A DNA stretch of 64,000 nucleotides from Budorcas taxicolor (GCF_023091745.1 NC_068930.1:12608262-12672261); one strand, 5' to 3'; positions 33,742 through 44,870 are shown, counted from the stretch's first letter. Made by a program: numbers and translations. Notes: generated from the letters alone by a model not told the origin.

Positions 33742-34159
33742 GTCAATACCACTTTCTTTCTGTCTACTTCAAACTTATCAGTTAAAAATCAAATGAAAGA
33801 TCCCACTGCTTAGGCCAGTGTAACAATCATGTCATGATATTGTAAACTTTCCTCCCATTGAAGCAGTCTCTCTTCACATGCTCCCTTAGTTCTGCTGGAG
33901 AGCCACTTTCCCCTGGCTCAATCCTTGTCAACTACTCAAGCTGACTACCTGGCTCAATCAAGCTGACTACCATTGACTGCTACTTTCCTATTGCTGGTTA
34001 TTTTGAATGACATTATCAACTGAGCTTTGATCATCAAGTGTATGCTTGAGGACTGGGAGGAGATCTTTGGATCGATTACCACAAAGAACTAAGTTCTTGG
34101 AGAACTGATAGAATTACAAAACAGAGGATCTGCAGATAAGCAGAACATTGAGTTAAAAC
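33742..34159. other. About 400 bp without genes
   Basis: A 22-bp-period tandem repeat containing CAAGCTGACTACC lies at 33936-33971. Nothing else is recognised. Confidence 0.5.
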
Positions 34160-34371
34160 CGTGCTGTCCAACAGAACTTCTTATGATAATGGAAATACTC
34201 CATCCAAAGTGCTCCATCCGAAACAGCAGGCCCTAGCCACATGTTGCTACTGAGTCCTTGAAATGGGGGTTGTGTGACCAAGGGGTAGAATTTTAAATTT
34301 CATTTCACTTTAATTAATTTAGATTTAAAGAGCCACATGTGGCTAAAGGCTACCATATTGGACAGCCCAGC
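34160..34371. mobile_element. hAT-type palindromic DNA transposon (MER family)
   Basis: It begins GTGCTGTCCAACAGAAC and ends TATTGGACAGCCCAG, with internal GCCACATGTTGCTACTGAG and its inverted partner AGCCACATGTGGCTAAAGG. The inverted-repeat design without coding sequence marks an old MITE. The subfamily is not determined. Confidence 0.8.
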
Positions 34372-35129
34372 TTTAAATAATCAAGCATGTAATATAAAAA
34401 TGTCAGCTTGTGATGTCAGCTGGGGAGACGGCATTAGTGGAATGGAGCACCATTAAACATAGGTGCCACCAGGGGACGGACTCAGATGTGAGCAGCAGGA
34501 ATTCAGCTGATGAATAGGATGCGGAGAGTCACAGCGTGCTTATGCCTTGAGCAACCGTATGCTAACACAGAAAGTGTGTCATACCAATAAACAAATCATT
34601 TTACCTGGGTTTTACCAGATTACTCCGAAATGTTGGAAATGTCCTTTGAAGCCAAGGTAGATGGAATTTTCTTCAGAGTTTTAGATCTCCTTACACATCG
34701 TAAGACAGTATCGCTAAGCCATGGGACACTGTTTTGCTGTAGAAATTTAGTCTCCGCCTTCAGAATGGGTGATTTCAAGGACCCCATATAGGATAAGCAC
34801 CAGTGAACCAAGCATCAACTGTCCGCAAGTCCTAATCCAGCTGCATGACACAGCCCTGCCATGAACGCATTTCCTTCCCATCTTGTCATGACTCCACCAG
34901 GTCCTACCTTGGCAAGGCGACTTAAGGGACAAGCATGAAGCTCTCGTCTTTGATTTCAGGCAAAGCGTTGACTTCTCCAGTTTCATCTTTCACCATTTTG
35001 TTGGTTGCTCAAGCTTTAAATCTCCATCTCATCCTTAACTGCTTCCATGACAGGCTGTGTCCTACCCAAGCCACCGTCACTAATTGGTTCACAGCTATTT
35101 CACCTGTGGACCAAGTTGTTACATAAACT
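34372..35129. other. About 760 bp without genes
   Basis: Mixed-composition DNA with isolated CpGs, including the CTCF-like motif at 34463-34479. Short frames on both strands have no recognisable domains. Confidence 0.45.
34463..34479 (+). promoter_or_regulatory. CTCF-like motif
   Basis: GTGCCACCAGGGGACGG agrees with the CTCF core (CCACCAGGGGGCGC type), differing in the last G-run positions. It is outside recognisable repeats. Binding cannot be judged from sequence alone. Confidence 0.4.
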
Positions 35130-35257
35130 AGGACTCAAGAAGATTGAGGACCGAATTCCAGGTATTCCATTGACTTTCTGTACGACTTTGAGCTACTTAA
35201 TAACTTTGAGTTTCCATGTCCTCAATACTAAATGGGGCTAATTGCATCTACCTCAGG
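35130..35257 (+). mobile_element. MIR SINE, 5' part (split)
   Basis: GTACGACTTTGAGCTACTTA, ATAACTTTGAGTTTCCATGT, CCTCAATACTAAATGGGGCT, TTGCATCTACCTCA: sense MIR, cut by a Bov-A2. Confidence 0.8.
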
Positions 35258-35537
35258 AGGAGAAGGCAACGGCACCCCACTCCAATACTCTTGCCTGGAA
35301 AATCCCCTGGACGGAGGAGCCTGGTAAGCTGTAGTCCATGGGGTCACTAAGAGTTGAACACGACTGAGCGACTTCCCTTTCATTTTCACTTTCCACTTTC
35401 ATGCATTGGAGAAGGAAACGGCAACCCACTCCAGTGTTCTTGCCTGGAGAATCCCAGGGACGGGGGAGCCTGGTGGGCTGCCATCTATGGGGTCGCACAG
35501 AGTTGGACACGACTGAAGTGACTTAGCAGCAGCAGCA
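35258..35537 (+). mobile_element. Bov-A2 SINE inserted in a MIR
   Basis: Dimeric Bov-A2: GGAGAAGGCAACGGCACCCC, then the CACTTTCCACTTTCATGC linker, the second unit, and a short (GCA)n tail. The MIR resumes on the far side. Confidence 0.96.
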
Positions 35538-35590
35538 TGATATAAGGAAAAGCATCTATACAAGCGTAAAGCTTAACAATTAGCAGAAAG
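35538..35590 (+). mobile_element. MIR SINE, 3' part (split)
   Basis: TGATATAAGGAAAAGCATCT and GCGTAAAGCTTAACA fit the MIR 3' region (gagataatgcatgtaaagcgcttagcaca). Confidence 0.55.
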
Positions 35591-35739
35591 GAAACAAATG
35601 TTCCCTTTCCCTCTTCTTTTCTTTTTTATTTGCACTTTCTACTAGTTTCTTTCATTCTGTTCTTTGATTTAAATACTATGAAAATAGATTACAAAATCCA
35701 TTCATTCATCCATTCATCCATTTCTCTTTTCTTCTGTCT

Positions 35740-36570
35740 CTCAGATTTATATATCAAACCGCTGACTTAACATTTCCATTTGGATATCTAAAAGACGCTT
35801 CAGAATTTACCTTAAATCCACTCAGCCCTCAGACCTCCACATGTCAGTTAGTATTCATCTAGTGTTTAGGCCCAAAGTGTAAAAACACTTTACACTCGGA
35901 CTTCCCCCTTCTTCTCATATTGCAATTCCACTTCCCCTCTGTTCCTTTCAAAACATTTGCTAAATTCTTTCCACTCCCACCACTAACAACCTATACAGAT
36001 CTGGATCATGGGCAGAGACTTGGGAAGCTGTCTCTGCTTCCTCTTTTAACCATTATAGTCTGTTCTCTGAATAGCACTCAAATGCTCTTAAAAACAAAAT
36101 GCTGACATCATTCTGCACAAAAGTCACTACTGTCTTTCCATTATTTTGTAAATGAACTTCTTACCAGAAGCTGCCAAACTCTACATGTTCTGACCTTGAC
36201 TACAACTCCAACTTCCTCCCTTACCATTCTCTGCTTCACTCTTCATGTTTCTTCTTGTGGTGCCTTGTTCCCTCTAACTACACTATTCTTCTTCCAGAGC
36301 TTTAACTAATTCCATCCCGTCACTCAGAAAATTGTTAGTGTCACATTGCCAGAGAAAAACACTGCCTACTACAGTTTTCTTTCCTTTATTCTGCTTCATT
36401 TTTCTACCTGGTGTCTATCACTATCTGACATTATCATCGATTTGCTCTTTTACTTCTTGCCTGCTTCTCCTGTTAAGATGTAGGAAATTTTCTGTTTCGT
36501 CCACTTGGTATCCCCAAAATTAGTGTCTGGTGAGTAGCAGGTAACCAGTTAGTGATGAGTTAGTGATATG
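35740..36570 (+). mobile_element. L2 LINE 3' region
   Basis: Sense L2 text in order: CATTTCCATTTGGATATCTA, TCACTACTGTCTTTCC, CTACATGTTCTGACCTTGAC, GGTGTCTATCACTATCTGAC, ATGTAGGAAATTTTCTG, TTGGTATCCCCAAAATTAGT. L2 is an ancient mammalian CR1-type LINE. No intact frame remains. Confidence 0.7.
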
Positions 36571-36789
36571 TTCAGATGTACTGAACATATTCATCCTCAT
36601 AATGCTCAGATTGTGAAGATCAGAATTGGAAGCTCCCGGAGTATCTGCCTCTGATAGAAGCTGCCTCATCATCTCCTCCAGTGTAACATACACAAGTTGT
36701 CATCCTGTATCTATATCATGGCATGAGAAAGTTGAGAAGACGAGTATGGATCATATCAGCGCCCAAGTTAGAAACCCCAGCGACGTCCC

Positions 36790-37130
36790 TTAGCCCAGAC
36801 TGTAATCCACACGCCTTAGAATGATATCCAAGACTCTCTACCATCTGATCCAAGATTGTATCATCTCCCACTTTTTCCAGGTTTCATCCAAACAACTCCC
36901 TGTTGAGCTACAAAAATATCCTTCCATTTCTGGACCTTGCCTTGTTCTCTGCCTGACCAGCCTCCAAGAGTGTGATTTTGACCTCTCCTCAACACTCAGC
37001 TCAAATTTCACCTCTTCCATGAAGCTTACTCTTATCGTTACAATAGTATATAATCCATTCCCCAAACATCTTTGTAATGTCATGTTCCTTCTTTAATAGT
37101 TTTATCTGCCTCACTGTTTACTAGCTATTT
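36790..37130 (+). mobile_element. Second L2-like fragment
   Basis: CTCTCTACCATCTGATCCAA, CTCAGCTCAAATTTCACCTC, TTCCATGAAGCTTACTC resemble the sense L2 region upstream of its 3' end. It repeats a part already represented in the preceding fragment, so it is a separate insertion. Confidence 0.55.
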
Positions 37131-37645
37131 GTGCAAATAGTCTTTTCCCTACCACACCTGCCTAACTGAACTCACACTTCCTTGTCATGTCAAAAGTGGG
37201 TTGCAGTCTCTTCCATCCCCACCCTTCTCTTGATGTGGCCACCTTTTTTTAAATCTCCAGTACCAGCCCATCCACCCCATTTCTTTCACGTATTTCAATC
37301 TATATTCACGGAGTGGATGATCAGGCTGGTTCTCTGAACAGTGTTTCTCAGTCTGCCTGGGGCAGGTGACTGGGCCTGCTCATACTCAACATCATGCTTG
37401 ATCATACTCAACATTTTGTCCAACAGTACAAAATATTTACCGCACTCTCTACCCTACTGAAAGCACACAGAGCAAAGCTCTGTGCTCACAGCAATAAACA
37501 CTAATAACACTAACTGAATCTTAGCACACCTATACATTATTTGTTCTGATCATATTAGTTAAGATTGTTTGCAGCCAGCTATAGAATATTTTGGGAAATT
37601 TTAAGGAAAATGTATTGAGAGGATTAGGGTAGGCTTATAGGATCA
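37131..37645. other. About 500 bp without genes
   Basis: A small direct duplication containing CATACTCAACAT lies at about 37380-37417. Nothing else is recognised. Confidence 0.5.
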
Positions 37646-38552
37646 AGTTCAAAATTGGGAAAGGAGCACTTTAAGGCTGTACAGTGTCACCCTGATTATT
37701 TAACTTATATGCGAAGTACATCATGTGAGACGCTGGGCTGGATGAAGCACAAGCTGGAATCAAGAGTGCCAGGAGAAATATCAATAACCTCAGATATGCA
37801 GATGACACCACCCTTATGGAAGAAAGCAAAGAGCCTCTTGATGAAAGTGAAAGAGGAGAGTGAAAAAGCTGGCTTAAAACTCAGCATTCAAAACACTAAG
37901 ATCATGGTATCTGGTCCCATCACTTCATGGCAAATAGATGGGGAAACAATGGAAACAACGACAAACTTTATTTTCTTAGGCTCCAAAATCACGGCAGATG
38001 ATGACCTCAGCTGTGAGATTAAAAGATGCTTGCTCCTTGGAAGAAAAGCTATGACCAACTAGACAGCATATTAAAAAGCAAAGACATTACTTTACTGACA
38101 AAGGTGCATACAGTCAAAGCTATGGTTTTTCCAGTAGTCATGTATGGATGTGAGAGTTGGACCACAAAGAAAGCAGAGCACCAAAGAATCAGTGCTTTTG
38201 AACTGTGGTGTTGCTGAAGACTCTTGAGAGTCCCTTGGACTGCAAGGAGATCCAACCAGTCCATCCTATGGAAAATCAGTCCTGAATATTCATTGGAAGA
38301 ACTGATGCTCAAGCTGAAGCTCCAATATTTTGGCTACCTTATGCAAAGAACTGACTCATTGAAAAAGACCCTGATGCTGGGAAAGATTGAAGGCAGGAGG
38401 AAAAAAGGATGACAGAGGATGAGTTGGATGGCATCACCAGCTCAATGGACATGAGTTTGAGCAAGCTTCGGGAGTTGGTGATGGACAGGAAGGCCTGGTG
38501 TGTTGTAGCCCATGGGATTGCAATGAGTCAGACACAGCTGAGCTACTGAACA
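37646..38552 (+). mobile_element. BovB LINE, 5'-truncated, with RT palm remnant
   Basis: About 900 bp of sense BovB. The reverse-transcriptase catalytic YADD box is encoded by TATGCAGATGAC at 37795-37806. Downstream come the GWMKH/SLEKTLM tail blocks and a 3' end near GAGCTACTGAACAG. The reading frame is broken: the YADD lies in a different frame from the long frame over 37655-38062, and stops follow. Not functional. Confidence 0.96.
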
Positions 38553-39258
38553 GATCTGATAGAACTGAGGGAGAGACAAAACAGGGAGGTCTCCCAAAGC
38601 AGTGTTTTTCAAACTATAACGTACTTTTTCTATTATCCAAATAGTAGGTCAACTTTCATCAAAGTCTACTTCGCATACACTACCTCAAGATTTAGACCAA
38701 AGTAAAGATGAGTACAGAAGACCCTATTACTTTGGCTCCTGCTATTTTTAACTCTAGCCATTCCTCAAAAGGAAATGCCCCTCTGGAATCTTGCAGAATT
38801 ATGTGTTCATTACATCTGAACATACCTCCAGGCTGACTTGTGGGCTGCCTTTTTGCTGCATCTTCCTTCTAGTTGTAGATCTTGGTATTAACCCCATTTA
38901 GTTTCATTCACTAAAGCACAATTAGCTGACCACATTCCTAGTCCAGAACTAATGAAAACCCCTGCACAGCTACATCGTTCTCAAACCACGTTTCGTATTA
39001 AACTCTGGGTATTAATCATTCCTCTCTCTTCTCCACCAGACTCTAAGCAGCATCAAGGCAGGGGCCTCCTCTTACTTAACTTTGAATTCACAGGTCTTCT
39101 GCCTGTAGAACTTAATACATGTTTGGTGAACAAAAAAAAAAAACAAAAAATTATGTTTAAGAAAACAATGGTGATACAAGGCCATTTGTGTGAAGCTTTG
39201 TTCATACTGACTAACCGCTTATCTCACAACTTGGGCCATAGGAACCCTCTATGTGTGT
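38553..39258. other. About 700 bp without genes
   Basis: An A-rich run lies at about 39131-39149. No element or exon is recognised. Confidence 0.45.
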
Positions 39259-39393
39259 GTGCTCAGTTACTAAGTCATGTCTGACTCTTTGCAACCCCAT
39301 GGACTGTAGCCCCCCAGACTCTTCTGTCCATGGGATTTTCCAGGCAAGAATACTTGAGCGGGTTGCCATTTCCTCACCCAGGAGATCTCCCTG
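39259..39393 (-). mobile_element. Bov-A/Bov-tA 3' portion
   Basis: Antisense SINE text TCAGTTACTAAGTCATGTCT, GGACTGTAGCCCCCCAG, TTTTCCAGGCAAGAATAC. The tRNA half is missing or very short. Confidence 0.9.
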
Positions 39394-39414
39394 AATATAT
39401 TTCTTTTGCCCTTT

Positions 39415-39781
39415 TGTATTAGTCTGATCAGGCTGCTATAACCAAAATCACGTATTGGGTGACTTAACAAACAGAGATTTACCTCTCATGGTTCTGGAGG
39501 TTGAAAATCCCAAGCTCAACGTTCTGGCCCATTCAGTTCCTGCTGGCCTGCCTCCTGGCTTGTGGTCAGCCACTTTCTTGCTAGGTCTTCACATGGTGGA
39601 AAAAAATCTCTGATGTGCCCTCTGATTAGAGGGCAAAAACCCTATCTGATTAGAACCCTACCCTGATGACCTCATTTAACTCTTATCACCGCCTCACAGG
39701 CCCTGTCTCCAAATACAGTCACATTGGAGGTTATGGTTTCAATATATGAATTTTAGGAGCACACAATTCGATTCATAGCAT
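39415..39781 (+). mobile_element. ERVL-MaLR solo LTR (MLT1/MST-like)
   Basis: TGTATTAGTCTGATCAGGCT start, GACTTAACAAACAGAGATTT, TGGTTCTGGAGGTTG, CTTCACATGGTGG, CTGTCTCCAAATACAGTCAC and a terminal ACACAATTCGATTCATAGCA. This is an ancient solo LTR with no internal viral genes seen. Confidence 0.85.
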
Positions 39782-39814
39782 CTTCCAACATTTATTCCTT
39801 CTTCTTCTGATAAC

Positions 39815-39888
39815 AGAGTTGTGATGGCTTTTTAGAATTTGTATTTACTGCTGGCCTGGGGACCACATTTTGAGAACTATTGCTTTAG
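39815..39888. mobile_element. hAT-Charlie fragment
   Basis: CTGGCCTGGGGACCACATTT and TGAGAACTATTG match the end of a MER58/MER5-type element. Confidence 0.6.
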
Positions 39889-40144
39889 GGACTCTGACCT
39901 CCCCTGGTGCAGATCACCTTAATGAAACTGTCCGTCTATCGCCTATCCTCTACTAGTTCAGAGCCAATCTGAGGCCAGCAGATTCTCCCAGACATGTTAA
40001 TACTGAGCTTGGTGACAAAAGAGAATCCAAGCAGACAGCGATGCCCTTGTCTGAAAGGGAATATCCTATCACTTGTTCATTCCCAGGTCCCTGGAGCTCC
40101 TTTATCTTTTGTCCCTCGAAGCCTAAACTCAAAGGACCAGCAGG

Positions 40145-40265
40145 ATTTCCTCAGCTGGAATTTTGGTAGAAATGCAGAATCTTTCAGGCTGCAGTCTAGA
40201 TTTAGCTTATGCATTCAACAAGACCCCCAGGTTATTTTTATGCTTGTTAAAATTAGGACACTGCT
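40145..40265. mobile_element. hAT-Charlie MITE (MER5-like)
   Basis: AGAAATGCAGAATCTTTCAG, CAACAAGACCCCCAGGTTAT and TTAAAATTAGGACACTGCTC follow the MER5A order. Confidence 0.7.
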
Positions 40266-40439
40266 CTGGAACCTTGACAGTTCAGACTTCCATTGATTCC
40301 AACATTTACCTGCATCCTCTCAATACATTTTATTTTTCATTGAGTTGCCTAAAATGAGTCGCTTCTGTCTAGCTGGAGACCGATAAACCCTACCTAGTCA
40401 GGTGCTGAACTAATGATGGGAATTTGTGAGCATGTGATT

Positions 40440-40556
40440 TTTGCAACAAATCTGCTACATGGTTTCCAAGGACACAGGAGGCAAATGAAAATGGGAGCTT
40501 GAGAAACTTGTCCAAAGTAATCCAACTGTAAGTAATGAACTAGGGTTGAGATCCCC
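40440..40556 (-). mobile_element. MIR SINE, 3' side (split)
   Basis: Antisense MIR: GAGCTTGAGAAACTTGTCC, AAAGTAATCCAACTGTAAGT, GAACTAGGGTTGAGATCC. It is interrupted by a Bov-tA. Confidence 0.7.
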
Positions 40557-40748
40557 GAAAGTGAAAGTGAAAGTCCCTCAGTTGTGTCCGGCACTTTGCG
40601 GACTCTGTGCAGTCCATGGAATTCTCCAGGCCAGAATACTGAAGTGGGTAGCCTTCCCCTTCTCCAGGGGATCTTCCCAATTCAGGTATCAAACCCGGGT
40701 CTCCCACACTGCAGGCAGATTCTTTACCAGCTGAGCCACCAGGGAAGC
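40557..40748 (-). mobile_element. Bov-tA SINE inserted in a MIR
   Basis: Antisense Bov-tA from GTGAAAGTGAAAGTCCCTCA to CTGAGCCACCAGGGAAG. TGAGATCCC (40547-40555) and TGAGACCCC (40749-40757) give the target duplication. Confidence 0.96.
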
Positions 40749-40805
40749 TGAGACCCCAGAGGCATGCTTAATTTCTGCACTATAAGTACACCTCTTACTT
40801 TAGCT
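40749..40805 (-). mobile_element. MIR SINE, 5' side (split)
   Basis: CCAGAGGCATGCTTAATTTC and TGCACTATAAGTACACC match the antisense MIR 5' end (cagagcccatgctcttaaccactgcactatactgcc), completing the split element. Confidence 0.65.
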
Positions 40806-40870
40806 GCTGTCTTTACCTGAAACTAACGAGCACAGAGGATCTTAAATCTTGAAGGTGCTTTAGGGAGTAG

Positions 40871-41157
40871 CTGCTGCTGCTGCTGCTGCTGCTGCTAAGT
40901 TGCTTCAGTCGTGTCCAACCCTGTGCGACCCCATAGAGGGCAGCTCACCAGGCTCCCCCATCCCTGGGATTCTCCAGGCAAGAACACTGGAGTGGGTTGC
41001 CATTTCCTTCTCCAGTGCATGCAAGTGAAAAGTGAAAGTGAAGTCGCTCAGTCATGTCTGATTCTTAGCGACCCTGTGGACTACAGCCCACCAGGCTCCT
41101 CCGCCCATGGGATTTTCCAGGCAAGAGTACTGGAGTGGGTTGCCACTGCCTTCTCCA
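40871..41157 (-). mobile_element. Bov-A2 SINE with (CTG)n edge
   Basis: Antisense dimer: (CTG)n at 40871-40896, TAAGTTGCTTCAGTCGTGTC, the first unit, the linker with AAAAGTGAAAGTGAAGTCGC, the second unit ending TGCCTTCTCCAA. The trinucleotide edge is the antisense of the (GCA)n tail. Confidence 0.97.
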
Positions 41158-41426
41158 AGATAGTATCTAGCCCCACTATTTCATGTGGATAAAGGGAAGT
41201 AAACGTTCTACCAGTAGGTAAATGACCTGTCAGTAGGTGAATGAGCCACCCAACCCTATGGCTGGCTAGTGCCAGAATTGCCGCTAGAATGCAGATCTCC
41301 TGATTCCTGCCATTATCAGGCCTGAAAAGGTATCCTTGACAGGCAAAAGAGACACCCAGGTAGAGGTCTTTGTAATCATTATAACATTTATATTTGTTAA
41401 TTACCTATAGAACCTAGGCTTCCAAT

Positions 41427-41815
41427 TCTTTTTTTTTATTATTTTAATTGAAGGATAATTACAATATTGTGATGGTTTTTGCCATTCATCAATATAAGCC
41501 AGCCACAAGTACACATGCGTAACGTCCATCCTGAACTGCCTCTCCTGCCTCCCTGCCTCCCTGCCCACCCCATCCCTGCAGGTTCTCAGAGAATGGACTT
41601 TGGGTGCCCTGCTTCGGACATCAAACTTGCACTGGTTTTCCAGTTTTCATCTGGCAATGTATATGTTTCAGTGCTATTCTCTCAAATCACCCCACCTTTT
41701 CCTTCTCCCACTGAGTCCACAAGTCTGTTCTTCATGTCTGCGTCTTCTTTGCTGCCCTGCGTGTAGGATCATCGGTACCATCTTCCTAGAGTCCATATAT
41801 ACGCATTAATATATG
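41427..41815 (-). mobile_element. L1 3' end (ruminant type)
   Basis: Antisense 3' UTR: TTGAAGGATAATTACAATAT, TTTTTGCCATTCATC, then CTGCCTCCCTGCCTCCCTGC, GGACATCAAACTTGCACTGG and CATTAATATATGG. It is homologous and collinear with 63190-63570. Confidence 0.93.
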
Positions 41816-42894
41816 GTCTTTACATTCATTGACTTGCACCCATTGATTAGGCATCTCCCTGGCCAATGAAGAAATAAGAAAGGAAAAGAAGGGTCATTTA
41901 AAAATTTTAGTGCGACGATGAAAACGATCAGTTCCCCCTAATGTTTAAACCAACTGCAGATAGAGATGCTCCACAGAAAGCCACGTTTAAATCTGTAGCT
42001 ACGTAATTCTATTACCAATCGATATAGTCACTCATGGTCCTTTTATCTTAGAGCATTCTTTTTTACTGGCATTACTGGATTACCATTATTAACACTCCAG
42101 TTTAATAGCCTCTAGTCTAATTATTCGGTGCAATTTTCTATGTAAGATAATTCTCAACTTTTAAAGCATTGCAACCTTTGCTAAAACGGAAGGCATTTCT
42201 CTTCTACACCTGGCACTCTCTTGGAGTGTGATCCACACATTAAATACGATCCGTTCAAGTGCTTTTGTGCACTTTTTTTTTTTTTAAACAAAGGTCTGAG
42301 GTGTTACTTTTATAAGTTTGGGTCTATACAAATAGGAGACAAGAATATGCTGGTAGAAAGCCCAAAGTTTTCTAAATGTAGATGAGCACAGATTAAGAAA
42401 GCAGTAATTAATTTCCTTTGACCTTGAGCTGAAATTTCTTTCTAAAGCTGTCATAAAGAGAAAGAGGCCAGAAAGGAGAAGTGAGACTGTGTAACAATGC
42501 AATTAAACCCTTGTAATGAGGTCGGGCCTTGGACTTGTTGCAACTGATATCATTATAGCAATGAGAAGGCCTTATATGGATGGTCGGATTTTTTTTTTTA
42601 ATTCATGCTTTTTTTTTTCTTTTCCTTTTTGTTTAACTCTTTACCACCAGGCATGAACTACTTTGTAAGGGAAATATATAGGCCCTATGTGTAAACAAAC
42701 ACAAATTTCACATTTCTTTTTCAGAGGAAGTATTCAGTTGGCTCAATCAGGTGATCTTCTGTGTGCAAAGCAAAAAAGTGTACAAGGAAGGGAAAGAGCT
42801 CAAGATTAAGAATCAAGACGTTAACTTGCCTCTTGCACGTGGCTCTTAATTTACAGATGTCTCCAGTGAGCTGAGGCCAAGCACTAGATTGCAG
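41816..42894. other. About 1.1 kb without recognisable repeats
   Basis: AT-rich DNA with T tracts at about 42272-42285 and 42589-42618. The parts at 41990-42250 and 42480-42570 have the mixed look of conserved non-coding DNA. No gene is supported. Confidence 0.4.
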
Positions 42895-43000
42895 GGCTGT
42901 AGCTTTGAGCCTCCTGCTAAAGAGCTGCGTGACTTGAAGGAGGCCCTAAATGCTTCTGAACCTCAGCTCTCTCATTTCACCAGGTGAAAAGAATGCCATT
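42895..43000 (+). mobile_element. MIR fragment
   Basis: CTGCGTGACTTGAAGGAGG, TGCTTCTGAACCTCAGCTCT, CTCATTTCACCAGG: a weak sense MIR core. Confidence 0.5.
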
Positions 43001-43568
43001 CAGTTTTTTCCTTTATGGTCTATCTCATAATTAATAGGACAAATTTGATCTAAGTCAACTTATGATGAAGACATTGGTCTTGCTCTCTCTGCAAATATTT
43101 GTGTCTGTCTGAGGCCACCCATGTTTGCTAAGAGCTTTTGATTCAGAACTAATTTTCTGTTTCCCTACTGTTGCTTTCGATTATGTGTCAATGCATAGTT
43201 TCCCCCTTCTATCTTTTCTTGTCTCTCTGAAGTTAAGAGGGAAGTTATCGCATCTGAGGATATGGACAATGTTATACTTCTTAAAGTATTAGTGTAATTT
43301 ATGTTTGTCAAAAATATGTAGGAGCCTGCCACTAACAGCTTCAGAACTGGTTTTCTTTCCATTGAGATAGTGCTTCATACATGAAATCACATAGTTTCTT
43401 TAAATTGAATTAAGACATCTTATTAGGAGTTCGTTTTTCTATTTGCTATGTTTCTGCTTCTTGATTCTGCATCTTTCTTATATACTGGTTTCTCCCTAGC
43501 ACCTCACTACTGAGCCTGGAACACAATAGGTACACATGAAATTGTTTCATGTGTGAATGAGCACAACC
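43001..43568. other. About 570 bp without genes
   Basis: AT-rich single-copy DNA. No signal is recognised. Confidence 0.5.
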
Positions 43569-43740
43569 CTCTAGAAGAGAGCTTCTCAACTTCAGCAACA
43601 CACTAGAATTACTTGGAGACACTTTCAAAATCCTGTGTCCAGGCCACATTCAGATTAGTGCTGTGAGAAGGTGTCAGTCTTTTTTTTTAACCACCCCCAC
43701 CCCCAAGTGCAATAAACAGCCAAGGGTGAGAATCTGTCCT
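43569..43740. mobile_element. hAT-Charlie MITE (MER5-like), first of two
   Basis: GAGCTTCTCAACTTCAGCAA start, ACTAGAATTACTTGGAGACA, TCCAGGCCACATTCAGATTA, then CAATAAACAGCCAAGGGTGA, GAATCTGTC end. Both termini are present. Confidence 0.75.
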
Positions 43741-43905
43741 AGAGCGAGGCAACTCAACCTGTGATCCAAGGACCTGCAGGACTGGCTGGTTAGAAACACA
43801 GAATCTCAGATTTCATGCAAACCTGATGTGAGTCCTCTAATCTGTACTTTAGCACAATCTGCAGGTGATTCATATGTCACTTAAAAGTTTGAGAGCACTC
43901 CTCCA
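43741..43905. mobile_element. hAT-Charlie MITE (MER5/MER58-like), second of two
   Basis: CTCAACCTGTGATCCAAGGA, TGGTTAGAAACACAGAATCT, CAATCTGCAGGTGATTCATA, TTAAAAGTTTGAGAGCACT. It directly follows the first element. Confidence 0.7.
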
Positions 43906-44386
43906 AAACACTTTTCTGACAATTTTAAACCCATGCATGCAGCTGCTACTTAAGCCTGTTCCTACTGCTTGGCAATAAAACCATACCATTGCATGAAAGA
44001 CATTTGGCTTCTTTATAAACGAACAGGAGAATGCAAGCTGCCAATTTTCAGACAAAGTTCTCTTATCCATTCAATTACCTATTGTCTAAATTCGTCCCCA
44101 AAAGGAAGGCAGAAGAAAGGGCAATCCAGTAACCTCCAAGTTGGGATAGCTGAGTAGGATGTTCCCACATGAGGCAAGTGAGGATTCAGAATACAGGGGA
44201 AGAGTCAGAGCTGGAAATCCCAAGGCATAAGGTCCAAAATGAAGGGAGCCACAGGCAGGCAGCAGACGCTATTTAAAAGCCAGGGGCACAGCTGGAAGAA
44301 TGAGTCCATGAGTTGACCCCAAGAAAGCTGGGATGAAGGAGTCAGTCGTGAGCGTCTCGCGCTGAAGCGCCAGGCAATGGGACAGG
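43906..44386. other. About 480 bp without genes
   Basis: Single-copy DNA. Nothing is recognised. Confidence 0.5.
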
Positions 44387-44397
44387 CAGTTTCCAGT

Positions 44398-44618
44398 CTG
44401 TTGTTGTTTAGTTGCTAAGTTGTGTCTGACTCTTTGTGACCCCATGGACTGTAGCCTACCAGGCTCCTCTGTCCTTGGGACTTCCCAGGCAAGAATACTG
44501 GAGTGGGTTGCCAGGCCCTTCTCCAGGGGATCTTCCCAATCCAAGGATTGGACACATGTCTCCTGAAAGTCTCCTGCCTTGCAGGTGGGTTCTTTACTGC
44601 TGAGCCACTGAGAAAGCT
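44398..44618 (-). mobile_element. Bov-tA SINE
   Basis: Antisense copy with a TTGTTGTTTAGTTGCTAAG edge. CAGTTTCCAGT (44387-44397) and CAGTTTCTAGT (44619-44629) are the target duplication, with one mismatch. Confidence 0.96.
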
Positions 44619-44654
44619 CAGTTTCTAGTTTACATGATGGAAAGTTGAAGAAAG

Positions 44655-44870
44655 TGAAAATTGCATCAGAGACTGGCAGACTTGGATTTGAATAACAATG
44701 CGGCTCTTCTAGAGACTGGGAAAATTATTCAATCTCTTTGATCCTCATCTCTAAGCTGGGAATAGTAATTCTTACCTCATAAGTATTGTGAAGATTAAAA
44801 GTGGCGATGCATGTAAAGAGCTTAATATCGTGCCTGGCCCAGAGGAACTGGGAAGCTGTTATTCATTAGT
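44655..44870 (+). mobile_element. MIR SINE, near full length
   Basis: CAGAGACTGGCAGACTTGGA, TTTGAATAACAATGCGGCTC, CAATCTCTTTGATCCTCATC, GGGAATAGTAATTCTTACCT, GTGAAGATTAAAAGTGGCGA, GTAAAGAGCTTAATATCGTG, CCTGGCCCAGAGGAACT. This is the best preserved MIR in the window. Confidence 0.9.

Noticed and set aside
39415..39781. Full endogenous retrovirus
   Set aside because: Only a single MaLR-type LTR is present. No internal region, second LTR or viral reading frame was seen.
40871..40896. (CTG)n run as a possible disease-type trinucleotide expansion in a gene
   Set aside because: It is the antisense of the ordinary (GCA)n tail of Bov-A2 and lies in no exon. The same holds for 61287-61302 and 28718-28738.
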